Notes: generated from the letters alone by a model not told the origin. A stretch of DNA of 64,000 bases from Verrucomicrobiota bacterium (GCA_017305195.1 JAFKMU010000054.1:1-64000); one strand, 5' to 3'; shown: positions 1 to 9,795, numbered from the stretch's first letter. A program made the numbers and translations.

Positions 1-1046
1 GTGACAAGCAAGGTCAGGGTGACAAGCAGGGCCAGGGTGACAAGCAGGGTCAGGGTGACAAGCAAGGTCAGGGTGACAAGCAAGGTCAGGGCGACAAGCA
101 GGGCCAGGGTGACAAGCAGGGTCAGGGTGACAAGCAGGGCCAGGGTGACAAGCAGGGTCAGGGCGACAAGCAAGGTCAGGGCGACAAGCAAGGCCAGGGT
201 GACAAGCAGGGTCAGGGCGACAAGCAGGGCCAGGGTGACAAGCAAGGTCAGGGTGACAAGCAAGGCCAGGGTGACAAGCAAGGTCAGGGTGACAAGCAAG
301 GTCAGGGTGACAAGCAAGGTCAGGGTGACAAGCAAGGTCAGGGTGACAAGCAGGGCCAGGGTGACAAGCAGGGTCAGGGTGACAAGCAAGGTCAGGGTGA
401 CAAGCAAGGTCAGGGCGACAAGCAGGGCCAGGGTGACAAGCAGGGTCAGGGTGACAAGCAGGGTCAGGGCGACAAGCAAGGTCAGGGTGATGGCTCCGGC
501 CAGGGTTCCTCGCCTTCGGAACTGACGGCGACGAGCAGTCAGCAATCCTCCACCGGTTCCGACCCATCATCCGCCCAAGGCAGCAGCGGATCACCTGCCA
601 ACTCATCGACAGGAAATAGTTCAGGCGGTGGCGATGGCTTGCAGCTCTCCGGTCGCGGCGGCTCGACCACCAATCAGGAGCGTCTCGCTCGGGAAATCAT
701 CGAAGACGTTCGCGAAGAAATGATCGAAGCTGAAGTCATCCTCCCGCTCGATCCCACCGTCAAGGAGGTCCACAAGCTTTTCTGGGAAGATCCCCATACC
801 TACAACGGGCCTTTTGCCCAGGTGGTTGCGGCTTTCGACAAGATCGAGGGTTCGCTCGATGACATCATCACCCTCCTGCGCGCTCAGCTCCAGCAGACCC
901 AGCGCCAGCACAAGCTCGAGGCCCAAGACCCGGAAAAAGCCCCGGAAGGCTATCGTGATGCCGTGGCGGATTACTTTGAACGCTTGTCCCGCGATTACAT
1001 GAACGCTCCGCAGCAGCCCGAGGAACCGAAGGAGTCCGCACAGTGA
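1..1046 (+). CDS. Gly/Gln-rich repeat protein, C-terminal part (5' end outside window)
   Basis: The reading frame whose codons start at position 3 is open from the window edge to the TGA at 1044-1046, so the gene begins upstream of the window. The first 162 visible residues are 27 uninterrupted copies of DKQGQG. A Ser/Gly/Thr-rich linker follows, then about 135 residues of charged, probably helical sequence (ERLAREIIEDVREEMIEAEV and on) with no signal or membrane segment in the visible part. The stop overlaps the GTG start of the VWA-type gene downstream (GTGA), so they are probably translated together. Long Gln/Gly-rich tracts with a conserved tail occur in DUF4175-type membrane proteins of similar clusters; that family assignment is an inference because the N-terminus is missing. 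Function unknown. Confidence 0.8.
   Translation, partial: DKQGQGDKQGQGDKQGQGDKQGQGDKQGQGDKQGQGDKQGQGDKQGQGDKQGQGDKQGQGDKQGQGDKQGQGDKQGQGDKQGQGDKQGQGDKQGQGDKQGQGDKQGQGDKQGQGDKQGQGDKQGQGDKQGQGDKQGQGDKQGQGDKQGQGDKQGQGDKQGQGDGSGQGSSPSELTATSSQQSSTGSDPSSAQGSSGSPANSSTGNSSGGGDGLQLSGRGGSTTNQERLAREIIEDVREEMIEAEVILPLDPTVKEVHKLFWEDPHTYNGPFAQVVAAFDKIEGSLDDIITLLRAQLQQTQRQHKLEAQDPEKAPEGYRDAVADYFERLSRDYMNAPQQPEEPKESAQ
3..488 (+). repeat. 27 tandem copies of an 18-bp unit encoding DKQGQG
   Basis: The unit is GACAAGCARGGYCAGGGY, repeated 27 times without indels and continuing off the left edge. Differences between copies fall only at three third-codon positions (CAA/CAG, GGT/GGC, GGT/GGC), so all copies encode the same hexapeptide. 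In the +1 frame the same differences would change Lys/Arg and Val/Ala. Copy number should be prone to slippage. Confidence 0.97.
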
Positions 1047-3322
1047 AGCCCGCGATGGAATGGCACTTCGGCGGCTGGCTTCATGGCTTGCCTCCCGCAG
1101 TAGCATGGGGATTGCTCGGGCTGATCGCCGTGCTCGGGCTGGCGTCGATTGCGCTCTCCTATCAACGCACCTTGCGCAAGCTGCCAGTCGGGGCGCGCTG
1201 GGGACTTACTGCGCTGCGCACCGCACTCTTGGCCGGCATATTGATCTGTCTCGCCAATCCCGTTCGCATTGAGAAGAAGTCCAACGAAAAGGAACCCGCT
1301 CGCAAGCTGGCCGTCCTGGTCGACCGCTCAGCCAGCATGGATGCCATCGACAATCGCCGGGAAACGCGCCTCGGCAATGCGCTGCGCGCCTGGCGGCAGC
1401 ATGGCGACGAGGCCAAGGAGAAGTTCGATCAAGTCGAGTACTTCCGCTTCAGCAAAACGACGGAGGCCTTCCCCACCCTCGAAGCCGCCGCCAGCGAAGG
1501 CACACCCGGCGAGGAGACGCACCTCTTTGACGCCATCGAGCGAACTCTCGCAGATGCTCCGGCCGCCATTGTCTGCCTGACCGATGGGCTCGATACCACG
1601 CAGAAAGATCCGGCGGAACTCACCTCCCTCGCCCAAAGAAGCGGCGTCCCGCTGTATTTCGTCGCCGCCAATAATCGCGCGCGGCCCGGCGAGTTTCTCA
1701 ACATCAAGGAGATCAAGTCGCCGTCGCAGGTCCTGCGCCAGACGCGGTTCCCGGTCGGAGTGATCGTCGAGGCCGTCGCGGCCAAGGAAGGCGAGGTGCC
1801 CGTGGAGCTTTGGAGCGGCGACCGCAAGCTCGCCGAAACGAGCCTGAAGGTTCGCACGGGTTGGAATTCTCTTCCGTGGACGGTGGAGGTCGCCGCCGAG
1901 GAGATCGGGCCGATGCCGCTGGAGTTCCGTGTCGGACGCACCGACCGGCAGGAGTACTCGGCCAGCACGACGCGCGTCATCGACAAGACGACCGTCGACA
2001 TCCTCTACTACCAAGGCGCGCTCCAGTGGGGCTACCGCTTCCTGCTTGCCGCGCTCCAGAGCGATCCGAGCTTCAAGATGGCGAGCATCCTCAATCCGGC
2101 GCTCGGCATGAAAATGACTGCTCCCGCCGAGGGACACGCGGTGCTGAACGATCTTCCAGACGATGCCGCCGACCTGAAATCCTACCAGATCGTCGTGCTG
2201 GCGCACGTCTTTGCCGATCAGCTCTCCGCCCGACAGCAACAAGCCCTGATCGAGTATGTCCGGAACGGAGGCGGCATCCTTTTCATCACTCCGGACAGCG
2301 ACGCATCGCAGGACTTTGCCGGCACCTCCATCGAGGAAATGCTACCCGTGGTCTTCGAGCGCCGGACGCAGGTTTCTCTCGATGACGCGGCAGCCCGGGC
2401 CTTCCAAACTCGAATGCAGTCCATCGGCGGGGCGAACTCCCGCGAGGAAACCGCGTTTGCCATCGATGCGATAAACCGGCAGGAAGTTGAGCCGCTCACC
2501 CCGTTTGCCGCCCTACGGTCGTCATCCCGCGCCAAGCTTTTCGCGCCCGGGCCCGGCGCTCCCCAGTTCAGCGAATACGCCAGGGTGCTTTGCGCCAAAC
2601 CCGGGGCGGAGGTCATCGCCGTGCACCCCCGCGACCGTTCATCGAACGGGACGCCGCGAGTGCTCATTGCCCGTCAACAGTTTGGCCAGGGATTTGCCGC
2701 CGTGATGACGACCGACCTGCTGTGGCGCTGGAAGCTGTCTCTCCCCAGTTCCGCGCGCACGGTCGAGACATTCTGGCAGCAGTTTATGCTGTCCCTCGCT
2801 CCCTCGGCCCCAGGCCAGGGACTGAGAGTGGTGCGACTCGGGGACAGCGCCTCCACCTCGCGGTCCGTGACGGTCCGTGTAGAAGGAGCCGACCATGGCG
2901 AAGCACCGAAAATCTCAGCCGTCACACCCAAGGGAGTCTCTCTCCCGCTCGTTCCGCGCGGCAGCAACACCAGGGGTGCATGGGATGCCAGCTTCACGCC
3001 GGACCAGGAGGGACGTTGGGAAGTCGTCGCCGAGAATGCATCGGGCGACAAGGCTCGTATTTCCCTCCCCGTTTCCAAGCAAAGCCGCACGGTCGAGACC
3101 GTGAACACCCCTGCGGACATCGAGGGCATGCGGCGGATCGCCGAGGCCACGGGAGGCGCATTGATCGACAAGGAGGCAAGCGCGTTTCCCGCCCCCCCGG
3201 GCGATGTCACGTCCGACCTGAAAAAAACCCGCCCCCTCTGGGATGAGTCTTCCATGATTCTTTTGCTGCTGGGTTTCTATGCGACGGAGCTTGTTACCCG
3301 CCGCTGGTATCGCCTGTTGTAA
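1043..3322 (+). CDS. membrane-anchored VWA / class I glutamine-amidotransferase-like protein
   Basis: A 759-residue protein starting at a GTG that overlaps the previous stop. It has two N-terminal membrane helices (about residues 13-38 and 50-70), a von Willebrand A-like domain beginning at KLAVLVDRSASMD near residue 90 (the DRSAS string matches the metal-site motif DxSxS), a middle region resembling a glutamine-amidotransferase-like fold (YQIVVLAHVFADQL, then YVRNGGGILFITPD), a beta-rich region, and a C-terminal helix ending in ELVTRRWYRLL. Such proteins are found in clusters with MoxR, DUF58, BatA-like and DUF4159 genes in Verrucomicrobia and Planctomycetes; their role is thought to be envelope-related but is not established. 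The catalytic triad of a real amidotransferase is not evident. Confidence 0.8.
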   Translation: MKPAMEWHFGGWLHGLPPAVAWGLLGLIAVLGLASIALSYQRTLRKLPVGARWGLTALRTALLAGILICLANPVRIEKKSNEKEPARKLAVLVDRSASMDAIDNRRETRLGNALRAWRQHGDEAKEKFDQVEYFRFSKTTEAFPTLEAAASEGTPGEETHLFDAIERTLADAPAAIVCLTDGLDTTQKDPAELTSLAQRSGVPLYFVAANNRARPGEFLNIKEIKSPSQVLRQTRFPVGVIVEAVAAKEGEVPVELWSGDRKLAETSLKVRTGWNSLPWTVEVAAEEIGPMPLEFRVGRTDRQEYSASTTRVIDKTTVDILYYQGALQWGYRFLLAALQSDPSFKMASILNPALGMKMTAPAEGHAVLNDLPDDAADLKSYQIVVLAHVFADQLSARQQQALIEYVRNGGGILFITPDSDASQDFAGTSIEEMLPVVFERRTQVSLDDAAARAFQTRMQSIGGANSREETAFAIDAINRQEVEPLTPFAALRSSSRAKLFAPGPGAPQFSEYARVLCAKPGAEVIAVHPRDRSSNGTPRVLIARQQFGQGFAAVMTTDLLWRWKLSLPSSARTVETFWQQFMLSLAPSAPGQGLRVVRLGDSASTSRSVTVRVEGADHGEAPKISAVTPKGVSLPLVPRGSNTRGAWDASFTPDQEGRWEVVAENASGDKARISLPVSKQSRTVETVNTPADIEGMRRIAEATGGALIDKEASAFPAPPGDVTSDLKKTRPLWDESSMILLLLGFYATELVTRRWYRLL

Positions 3323-4035
3323 TGAAAAGGCTCCGCCCTGGTCTGCTGCTTCTGCTGGCAGTCATCACGCCTGCCGGCGCGGCCGATGTCTCCCAGATGA
3401 GGGCGGATCGCGTCGGCTGGGCGCGCCTCCAGACATCGAGTCCGCAATGGAAACGGCACTCCGGCAGCGACCCTGTCCTCGCCCAGTTCATCCGCGAAAA
3501 CACCAGCCTGAACATCGACCCCACCTGGTACGCGGCCGACGTGGAAAAGCTCGGCGAGCTCTGCAAGTACCCCATGCTCTTCTCCCAAGGCATCGGCATG
3601 GTCGACAGCGGCACAGCCAGGGCCAATCTCGCCGAGTATATCCGCAGGGGCGGCTTTCTCCTCATCGATGCCTGCATCAACAAAAACGTCACTCCGGACC
3701 CCGACGCCTTTCTCGCCGACCAGACCCGGGTATTGACAGCCATCCTCCCCGAGTGCCGGGTCCTGCCGATCAAACCGGAACACGATGTCTTCCATTGCTA
3801 TTTCCAGATCCCGGGAGGCACGCCGCCGCACATGTATTACAACAATGTCTTCGACCCGCAGTGGTCCAGGCATGGTCTCTACGCGGTCATGATCGGCACG
3901 CGCATGGCAGGCGTCATCAGCGTGAGCGGCCTGCAATGCGGATGGGACCGCATGATCTCTCCACCCGGCCTGCCGGAGGACTGCATGCGCATGCTGATCA
4001 ATATCTACACTTACGCAATGCTCCAGGGAACCTAA
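3322..4035 (+). CDS. DUF4159 domain-containing exported protein
   Basis: 237 residues with a clear signal peptide (MKRLRPGLLLLLAVITPAGA). The start overlaps the previous stop by one base (TAATG), so it is translationally coupled to the VWA-type gene. The body carries family hallmarks: NIDPTWYAADVEKLGELCKY, YIRRGGFLLIDAC, an HDVFHCYF segment and a C-terminal INIYTYAML. DUF4159 proteins have an unclassified fold related to glutamine-amidotransferase-like domains and accompany VWA membrane proteins. No enzymatic role is known. It is paralogous to the next gene, which shares the FxxMHG/RGGFL/HPVFHCYY/NIYLYAM pattern. Confidence 0.85.
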   Translation: MKRLRPGLLLLLAVITPAGAADVSQMRADRVGWARLQTSSPQWKRHSGSDPVLAQFIRENTSLNIDPTWYAADVEKLGELCKYPMLFSQGIGMVDSGTARANLAEYIRRGGFLLIDACINKNVTPDPDAFLADQTRVLTAILPECRVLPIKPEHDVFHCYFQIPGGTPPHMYYNNVFDPQWSRHGLYAVMIGTRMAGVISVSGLQCGWDRMISPPGLPEDCMRMLINIYTYAMLQGT

Positions 4036-4103
4036 GGCTAAGACCCTAAGGCATCCTCATCTCCACCCTTGTTTTCAGCAAATTCCCCGCTACTTTCTCA
4101 AGC

Positions 4104-4871
4104 ATGAGCGAAGAAATCAGCCGCCAGCAATTTCTCAAGCTTCTCTCCGCCGGGGGCGCTTCACTCTTTGGCTTGTCCGCCGGCCTGTTCGGCCAGGAAA
4201 ACCGCGGACCGATCTCCCCATGGGCCCGGCTCAAGTACCCCGGGCGCAATGGCGACAACGATGACTGGAATGTCCACCCCAATGGCGACCTGAATCTCAT
4301 CGACGCCATGCAGGACCAGACAACCCTGAATTTCGACAAGCGCTGGAACGTCGCCGAGGTCGACAGCCTGAAGACCCTCACTCCCTTCCCGTTTCTTTTC
4401 ATGCACGGGGATGTCGCCCCGGAGCTCGACGACAGCCAACGGGCCAATCTGCGCGAGTACCTCCTCCGCGGCGGATTTCTCTTCGCGGAGGATTGTGTCA
4501 ACGGCAAGCGCCACCATGGCAGCCTGAACGACGAGTTTTTCTCGCAGATGGTGGATGAAGTTCCGAAGATCTTTCCGGATGCCAAACTGGAGCGGCTGCC
4601 TTACGACCATCCGGTCTTTCACTGCTACTATCACTTTTACTCGGGACAGCCCCACATGCAGGGGCAGCAGCACGGGCTTCATGGCGTGACCGTCAACGGG
4701 CGTCTGGTCATGCTGCTTTCTCCTTCCGACACACATTGCGGATGGACCAATGGCGACCGCTGGTTCGGCACCGGCAAGCAGATGGAGGCCTTCAAGATGG
4801 GCTGCAACATCTACCTCTACGCCATGACCCAGCAGGGCAGCATCATCTCGGATGTGAGAAAAGCCGGTTAA
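4104..4871 (+). CDS. DUF4159 domain-containing protein, second paralogue
   Basis: 255 residues. Motifs in order: LNFDKRWNVAEVDSLKTLTP, REYLLRGGFLFAEDCVNGKR, PYDHPVFHCYYHFYSG, HCGWTNGDRWFGTGKQ and CNIYLYAMTQ, aligning with the upstream DUF4159 protein. The N-terminus MSEEISRQQFLKLLSAGGAS resembles a Tat signal (SRRxFLK) but has Arg-Gln instead of Arg-Arg, followed by a short hydrophobic stretch; export by Tat is therefore possible but unproven. A 68-bp gap separates it from the upstream gene, so it may be in the same transcript. Function unknown; tandem DUF4159 genes suggest two non-identical partners of the VWA protein. Confidence 0.85.
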   Translation: MSEEISRQQFLKLLSAGGASLFGLSAGLFGQENRGPISPWARLKYPGRNGDNDDWNVHPNGDLNLIDAMQDQTTLNFDKRWNVAEVDSLKTLTPFPFLFMHGDVAPELDDSQRANLREYLLRGGFLFAEDCVNGKRHHGSLNDEFFSQMVDEVPKIFPDAKLERLPYDHPVFHCYYHFYSGQPHMQGQQHGLHGVTVNGRLVMLLSPSDTHCGWTNGDRWFGTGKQMEAFKMGCNIYLYAMTQQGSIISDVRKAG

Positions 4872-5025
4872 GGCTTCCGGCCCGGAGGCTGGCTGTATCG
4901 CGGGCTTGAACGCCGCAGCCCTTTCCCCTATGCTTGGCCTTCACTTGAGCTCGCCATTGCCTCCGGGTTGTCCTACCGGAGATGCAGCTCAAAAAACCGT
5001 CAAAAGAGAGAGAGATAGCAAAGTC

Positions 5026-5235
5026 ATGAAACTCAGTGCCCGCAACGTCCTGCCCGGCAAAGTCGTCAGCATCAAGGAAGGTCCCGCCACCACCATCGTG
5101 AAAATCGAAGTGGCCCCCGGCTTGATCATTTCCTCCAGCATCACGACCGAGGCCGCGGAAGAACTCCACCTCAAGGAAGGCGCCACCGCCTACGCCGTGA
5201 TCAAGGCGTCGAGCGTCCTGCTCGCCGTCGAGTAG
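5026..5235 (+). CDS. Mop/TOBE single-domain molybdate-binding protein (molbindin-like)
   Basis: 69 residues forming one complete Mop domain: MKLSARNVLPGKVVSIKEGP at the start, then KIEVAPGLIISSSITTEAAEEL and ending KASSVLLAVE. Molbindins assemble as hexamers that bind molybdate or tungstate oxyanions in the cytoplasm. A longer frame upstream (from about 4906) lacks Mop similarity; the ATG at 5026 follows a purine-rich AGAGAGAGAGATAG stretch and matches the domain boundary, so it was chosen. No molybdate transporter lies next to it; the nearest oxyanion transporter is the sulfate system at 21-25 kb, whose ATPase lacks a TOBE domain. Confidence 0.88.
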   Translation: MKLSARNVLPGKVVSIKEGPATTIVKIEVAPGLIISSSITTEAAEELHLKEGATAYAVIKASSVLLAVE

Positions 5236-5290
5236 TTCCCTTCCCAAAAATTCCGGGAATCTCCGGAGGTTTTCTCCCACTTTCCAACAT

Positions 5291-5320
5291 CGGACATGCT
5301 GCCGACAGGCAGCATGTCCG
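5291..5320. terminator. hairpin between converging mop and gltA
   Basis: A perfect 13-bp stem (CGGACATGCTGCC / GGCAGCATGTCCG) with a GACA loop, located in the gap between two converging genes. Neither side has a U-tract, so it is a structured bidirectional 3' end or mRNA-stabilising hairpin rather than a textbook intrinsic terminator. Confidence 0.55.
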
Positions 5321-5332
5321 TGCGGGAGAATG

Positions 5333-6622
<1,290 letters not shown>

Positions 6623-6775
6623 GGTATTTCATGTCATACCGAAAAAATTCCATTCGGCCACCGCAATTCCACCGAACTTGACAGACTTATTTTTTCGTAA
6701 AAAAAGCTGCGGGCCGATTTTCACTGGACGCACTATGCAACCAGACGCATAAATAGCCGCTTACACCGATTTTTC
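6623..6775. promoter_or_regulatory. divergent intergenic region, gltA / PEP-CTERM gene
   Basis: The region must hold promoters for both diverging genes. On the plus strand there is a consensus-like TTGACA at 6678-6683, but no good -10 element at 17 bp. A symmetrical T6-CGT-A7 tract lies at 6690-6705. No stronger assignment is possible by eye. Confidence 0.25.
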
Positions 6776-9619
6776 GTGCTGCTGCCGCGATTTCTACCTT
6801 TTTCGATCCTTGCCGTCCTTTGTTGCGCGCTGCTCTCGCTCGCACCAGTTTCCGCGCAAACGACCGTCGACTGGAAAAACAACACAACCGGCAGTTGGTT
6901 TGACCCGGCCAACTGGTGGAACGGCTATATCCCGACCGCCGCCTACAATGCCGCGATCGACAATAACGGAGACGCCTCGGTCCCCTACAACACCGGCGTA
7001 CCCGGAAATGCCTCGACCCTGAACGTCGGCCTCTCCGGCGCAGGCACCCTGCGCATTGTCTCCGGCGGAGGGATCGTCGCAACGATAGCCTATCTGGGCA
7101 ACAACGCCTCGGGCAATGGCACCATCATCGTCAATGGAGGAGGCTCATCCCTGACGCTCTCCAGCAACATCTCGGTGGGAGAACGCGGCACGGCCTTGCT
7201 CAATATCAACGCCGGAGGAGTCGTCTCCAATGCCTACGGCAAGGTCGGCGTATACTCGGGCAGCACTGGTACGGTATCAGTCGCCGGAGAAACATCCGCC
7301 TGGAACAACTCCGGCGACATCATCATCGGAGAATCCGGCACGGGCAGCCTGAACGTGTCCAGCGCCGCCTCGGCGACCAGCACCCAGGGATTCCTCGGGT
7401 ACAATGGCACCGGGAACGGTACCGTGTCGGTCGACGGCATCGGCTCCATCTGGAAGCTGCGCAGCTACCTTTTTGTCGGCTATTTCGGCACGGCGAGGCT
7501 CGATATCACGGCAGGCGGCAAAGTGGCGACGGATGACAGCTCCTCGGCGGCGTCTTCAGCCTCGATCGGCCACCTCGGCGGGTCCCACGGTGATGCCTAC
7601 GTAAGCGGCGTCGGCTCGACCTGGGCGATGAAGGACGATCTCAGCGTCGGCGAGCAAGGCTCCGGCACTCTCTCGATTTCCAACAAAGGCACGGTTTCCA
7701 ACTCGTACGGAACCATCGGCAATTATGCCTCGGGGTCAGGCTCCGTCACGGTCAACGGCGTCGGCTCGACCTGGACCAACAGGAACGACCTGATCGTCGG
7801 CAAGGCGGGAACGGGCTATCTCACTGTCATCGAGGGCGGAGTGGTCTCATCGAGTTCCGGCTATGTCGGCTACAGCGCGACCAATACCAGCTCCGCCACC
7901 ATCAATGGCAGCGGCTCCCGATGGAACAACTCGTCCTCCCTCCATGTCGGTCACCAGGGCGCAGGAACTCTTAATATCGAGTCTGGCGGAGTCGTCACCA
8001 GCGTGGATGGATTCGTCGGCGAGGACAACGGAATGATGGAAGGACTCGTCAATATCTCGGGCGTCGGTTCCGCCTGGAATGCCTCGGGCGATCTCTCCGT
8101 CGGAGATGCCGGCACGGGAATTTTCAATCTTCGCGAAGGCGGCGCGGCCGATAGCACCGATGCCTCGCTCGGCGTGACCGCAACAGGCAGCGGCGTGGTC
8201 AATCTTTCCGGGGCCGACACGCTCTGGACGATCCGCTCCTCCCTCTACGTCGGGCGCAGCGGATTCGGAAAAGTCAATGTTACCACCGGCGCGACGGCGA
8301 CCGCAAACACCGCGACGATCGGCGAGCAGCTTTCCGGCTTCACCAGCCAGGTCAATGTCTCGGGCGACGATTCGCTTTGGGAGGTCGGCGCATCGGTGAT
8401 CATCGGAGACGGCGGAAAAGGCCAGCTTAACATCATCAGCGGAGGGCACTCCTCGGCGGCATCCGCCGTCCTCGGCAATGCAGCCGGATCTCACGGCGCG
8501 CTCAACATCGACAACATCGGCTCCTCCTGGCTGGTCGCGAACGCCCTGACCATCGGCAACCTGGGTGCCGGCGTGCTGGGGATGCAGGGCGGCGAGGTAA
8601 CCAGCGGCTCCGCAGTGTTGGGAAGCCAGGCGGGGTCCCAGGGCGTCGCCACGGTGTTTAGCGGCATCTGGACCAACTCGGGCTCGCTGGTCGTCGGAGG
8701 CTCGGGACATGGCACCGTGAACCTCGCCGGCGACGGAGTCCTGAAAGTCGGCGCGACCGGAAACGGCGCCGTGGTCCTGGCAGAATCCGCCGGGTCCGTC
8801 GGCAGCCTCGTCATCGGCCAGGGTGCCTCGGCGGGAACGCTGCAGGCGGCATCTGTGTCGGGCGGCCTGGGCACGGCCAGCGTGATCTTCAACCACTCGA
8901 CGACCGTCAATTTCCACCCCACCCTTTCCGGCAATCTTTCCGTCACCAAGAGCGGCAGCGGCCGTCTTGTCTTTGATTACGAGAATACCTATACGGGCCT
9001 CACCTCCGTCGCCGACGGCACACTCAAGGTCGGCAATGCCAGCGGAAGCGCCACGGGATCGGGCAAGGTGATCGTAGACCGCCTCGGCACCCTCATCGGC
9101 GACGGAACGGTCGCCGGAGACGTCGAGATCAGCGGAACCATCTCCCCGGGTGACGCCAGCGTGGCAACGCTCTCAACCGGCTCGCAGACGTGGAAAAATG
9201 AAGGCGTCTACGCGTGGGAAATCCAGAGCCTCAGCGGCCCGACAGGTTCCACCTGGGATCTCCTCCATATCGATGGCGACCTCACCATCGAGAGCACGAT
9301 GGAGAACCCGTTCACCATCGCCATCACCACCCTCACCCTCGAAGGACAGGCCGGACTGCTTCAGGGATTCTCCGATACGCAGAACTACTCCTGGACCATC
9401 GTGACCGTCACAGGAAACATCGGCCCGTGGAGCCTGAGCCAGATCTACCTCGACGTCAGCGGGTTTGCCAATGATCCCGTCGGCACCTTCTCGCTCAGCC
9501 AGGATGACAAAGACCTCAACCTCGTCTATACGGTTCCCGAGCCTGCCTCCTGGGGCATGCTGCTGCTCGGGGCTTTCAGCCTGGCTGCCGCCATCAAGCG
9601 CTCCCGCAACCGATCGTGA
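6776..9619 (+). CDS. PEP-CTERM protein with T5SS/PEP-CTERM-type beta-helix repeats
   Basis: 947 residues, GTG start, signal peptide ending near PVSAQ. Most of the protein is a tandem array of about 45-50-residue units with the rhythm 'VGxxGTGxLxIxxGGxVxSxxGxxG...GxGSxWxxxxxLxVG', matching the T5SS/PEP-CTERM-associated repeat (TIGR04393 type) predicted to form a right-handed beta-helix. Around residues 725-790 is an autotransporter-associated beta-strand repeat (LVFDYENTYTGLTSVADGTL). The end is a PEP-CTERM sorting signal: VPEPASWGMLLLGAFSLAAA then basic KRSRNRS. PEP-CTERM proteins are processed by an exosortase and are linked to surface or exopolysaccharide layers. No exosortase lies in the window. 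No outer-membrane autotransporter barrel is present. Confidence 0.93.
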   Translation: MLLPRFLPFSILAVLCCALLSLAPVSAQTTVDWKNNTTGSWFDPANWWNGYIPTAAYNAAIDNNGDASVPYNTGVPGNASTLNVGLSGAGTLRIVSGGGIVATIAYLGNNASGNGTIIVNGGGSSLTLSSNISVGERGTALLNINAGGVVSNAYGKVGVYSGSTGTVSVAGETSAWNNSGDIIIGESGTGSLNVSSAASATSTQGFLGYNGTGNGTVSVDGIGSIWKLRSYLFVGYFGTARLDITAGGKVATDDSSSAASSASIGHLGGSHGDAYVSGVGSTWAMKDDLSVGEQGSGTLSISNKGTVSNSYGTIGNYASGSGSVTVNGVGSTWTNRNDLIVGKAGTGYLTVIEGGVVSSSSGYVGYSATNTSSATINGSGSRWNNSSSLHVGHQGAGTLNIESGGVVTSVDGFVGEDNGMMEGLVNISGVGSAWNASGDLSVGDAGTGIFNLREGGAADSTDASLGVTATGSGVVNLSGADTLWTIRSSLYVGRSGFGKVNVTTGATATANTATIGEQLSGFTSQVNVSGDDSLWEVGASVIIGDGGKGQLNIISGGHSSAASAVLGNAAGSHGALNIDNIGSSWLVANALTIGNLGAGVLGMQGGEVTSGSAVLGSQAGSQGVATVFSGIWTNSGSLVVGGSGHGTVNLAGDGVLKVGATGNGAVVLAESAGSVGSLVIGQGASAGTLQAASVSGGLGTASVIFNHSTTVNFHPTLSGNLSVTKSGSGRLVFDYENTYTGLTSVADGTLKVGNASGSATGSGKVIVDRLGTLIGDGTVAGDVEISGTISPGDASVATLSTGSQTWKNEGVYAWEIQSLSGPTGSTWDLLHIDGDLTIESTMENPFTIAITTLTLEGQAGLLQGFSDTQNYSWTIVTVTGNIGPWSLSQIYLDVSGFANDPVGTFSLSQDDKDLNLVYTVPEPASWGMLLLGAFSLAAAIKRSRNRS

Positions 9620-9753
9620 TCGGAATCTGCGGCCGTCGACTTACATAAGTCTAAGCTAGCGCCAAGCGAAAGTCCCGCGGTCAAATCTAAGGGTTTCCTA
9701 AATCCTTAACCGATCCCCCCTCTGGGCCAGCCCTCCGCTTCCGACCCGGAAAT

Positions 9754-9795
9754 GCGGAGTCAATCCATTACTTCATGTCGTTAAGTAATTTCCGC
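9754..9795. repeat. nested inverted repeat in the 9620-9966 intergenic gap
   Basis: Two nested stems: GCGGA (9754-9758) with TCCGC (9791-9795), and ATTACTT (9767-9773) with AAGTAAT (9783-9789). There is no T-tract. It could be a 3' end structure of the PEP-CTERM mRNA or an operator. The rest of this 347-bp gap holds no convincing gene; it must contain the promoter of the barrel gene, and TTGGAT...TACTTA near 9882-9912 is only a weak candidate. Confidence 0.4.

Noticed and set aside
3..488. Repeat array considered as CRISPR
   Set aside because: Units are contiguous 18-bp copies without spacers and lie in a coding frame.
1..525. Open frame of VTSKVR/VTSRAR repeats in the first reading frame
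   Set aside because: It is the off-frame reading of the DKQGQG repeat; variation changes amino acids there but not in the chosen frame, which also continues into the conserved C-terminal region.
4906..5025. N-terminal extension of the Mop gene
   Set aside because: The extension has no Mop similarity and the ATG at 5026 gives a complete 69-residue domain.
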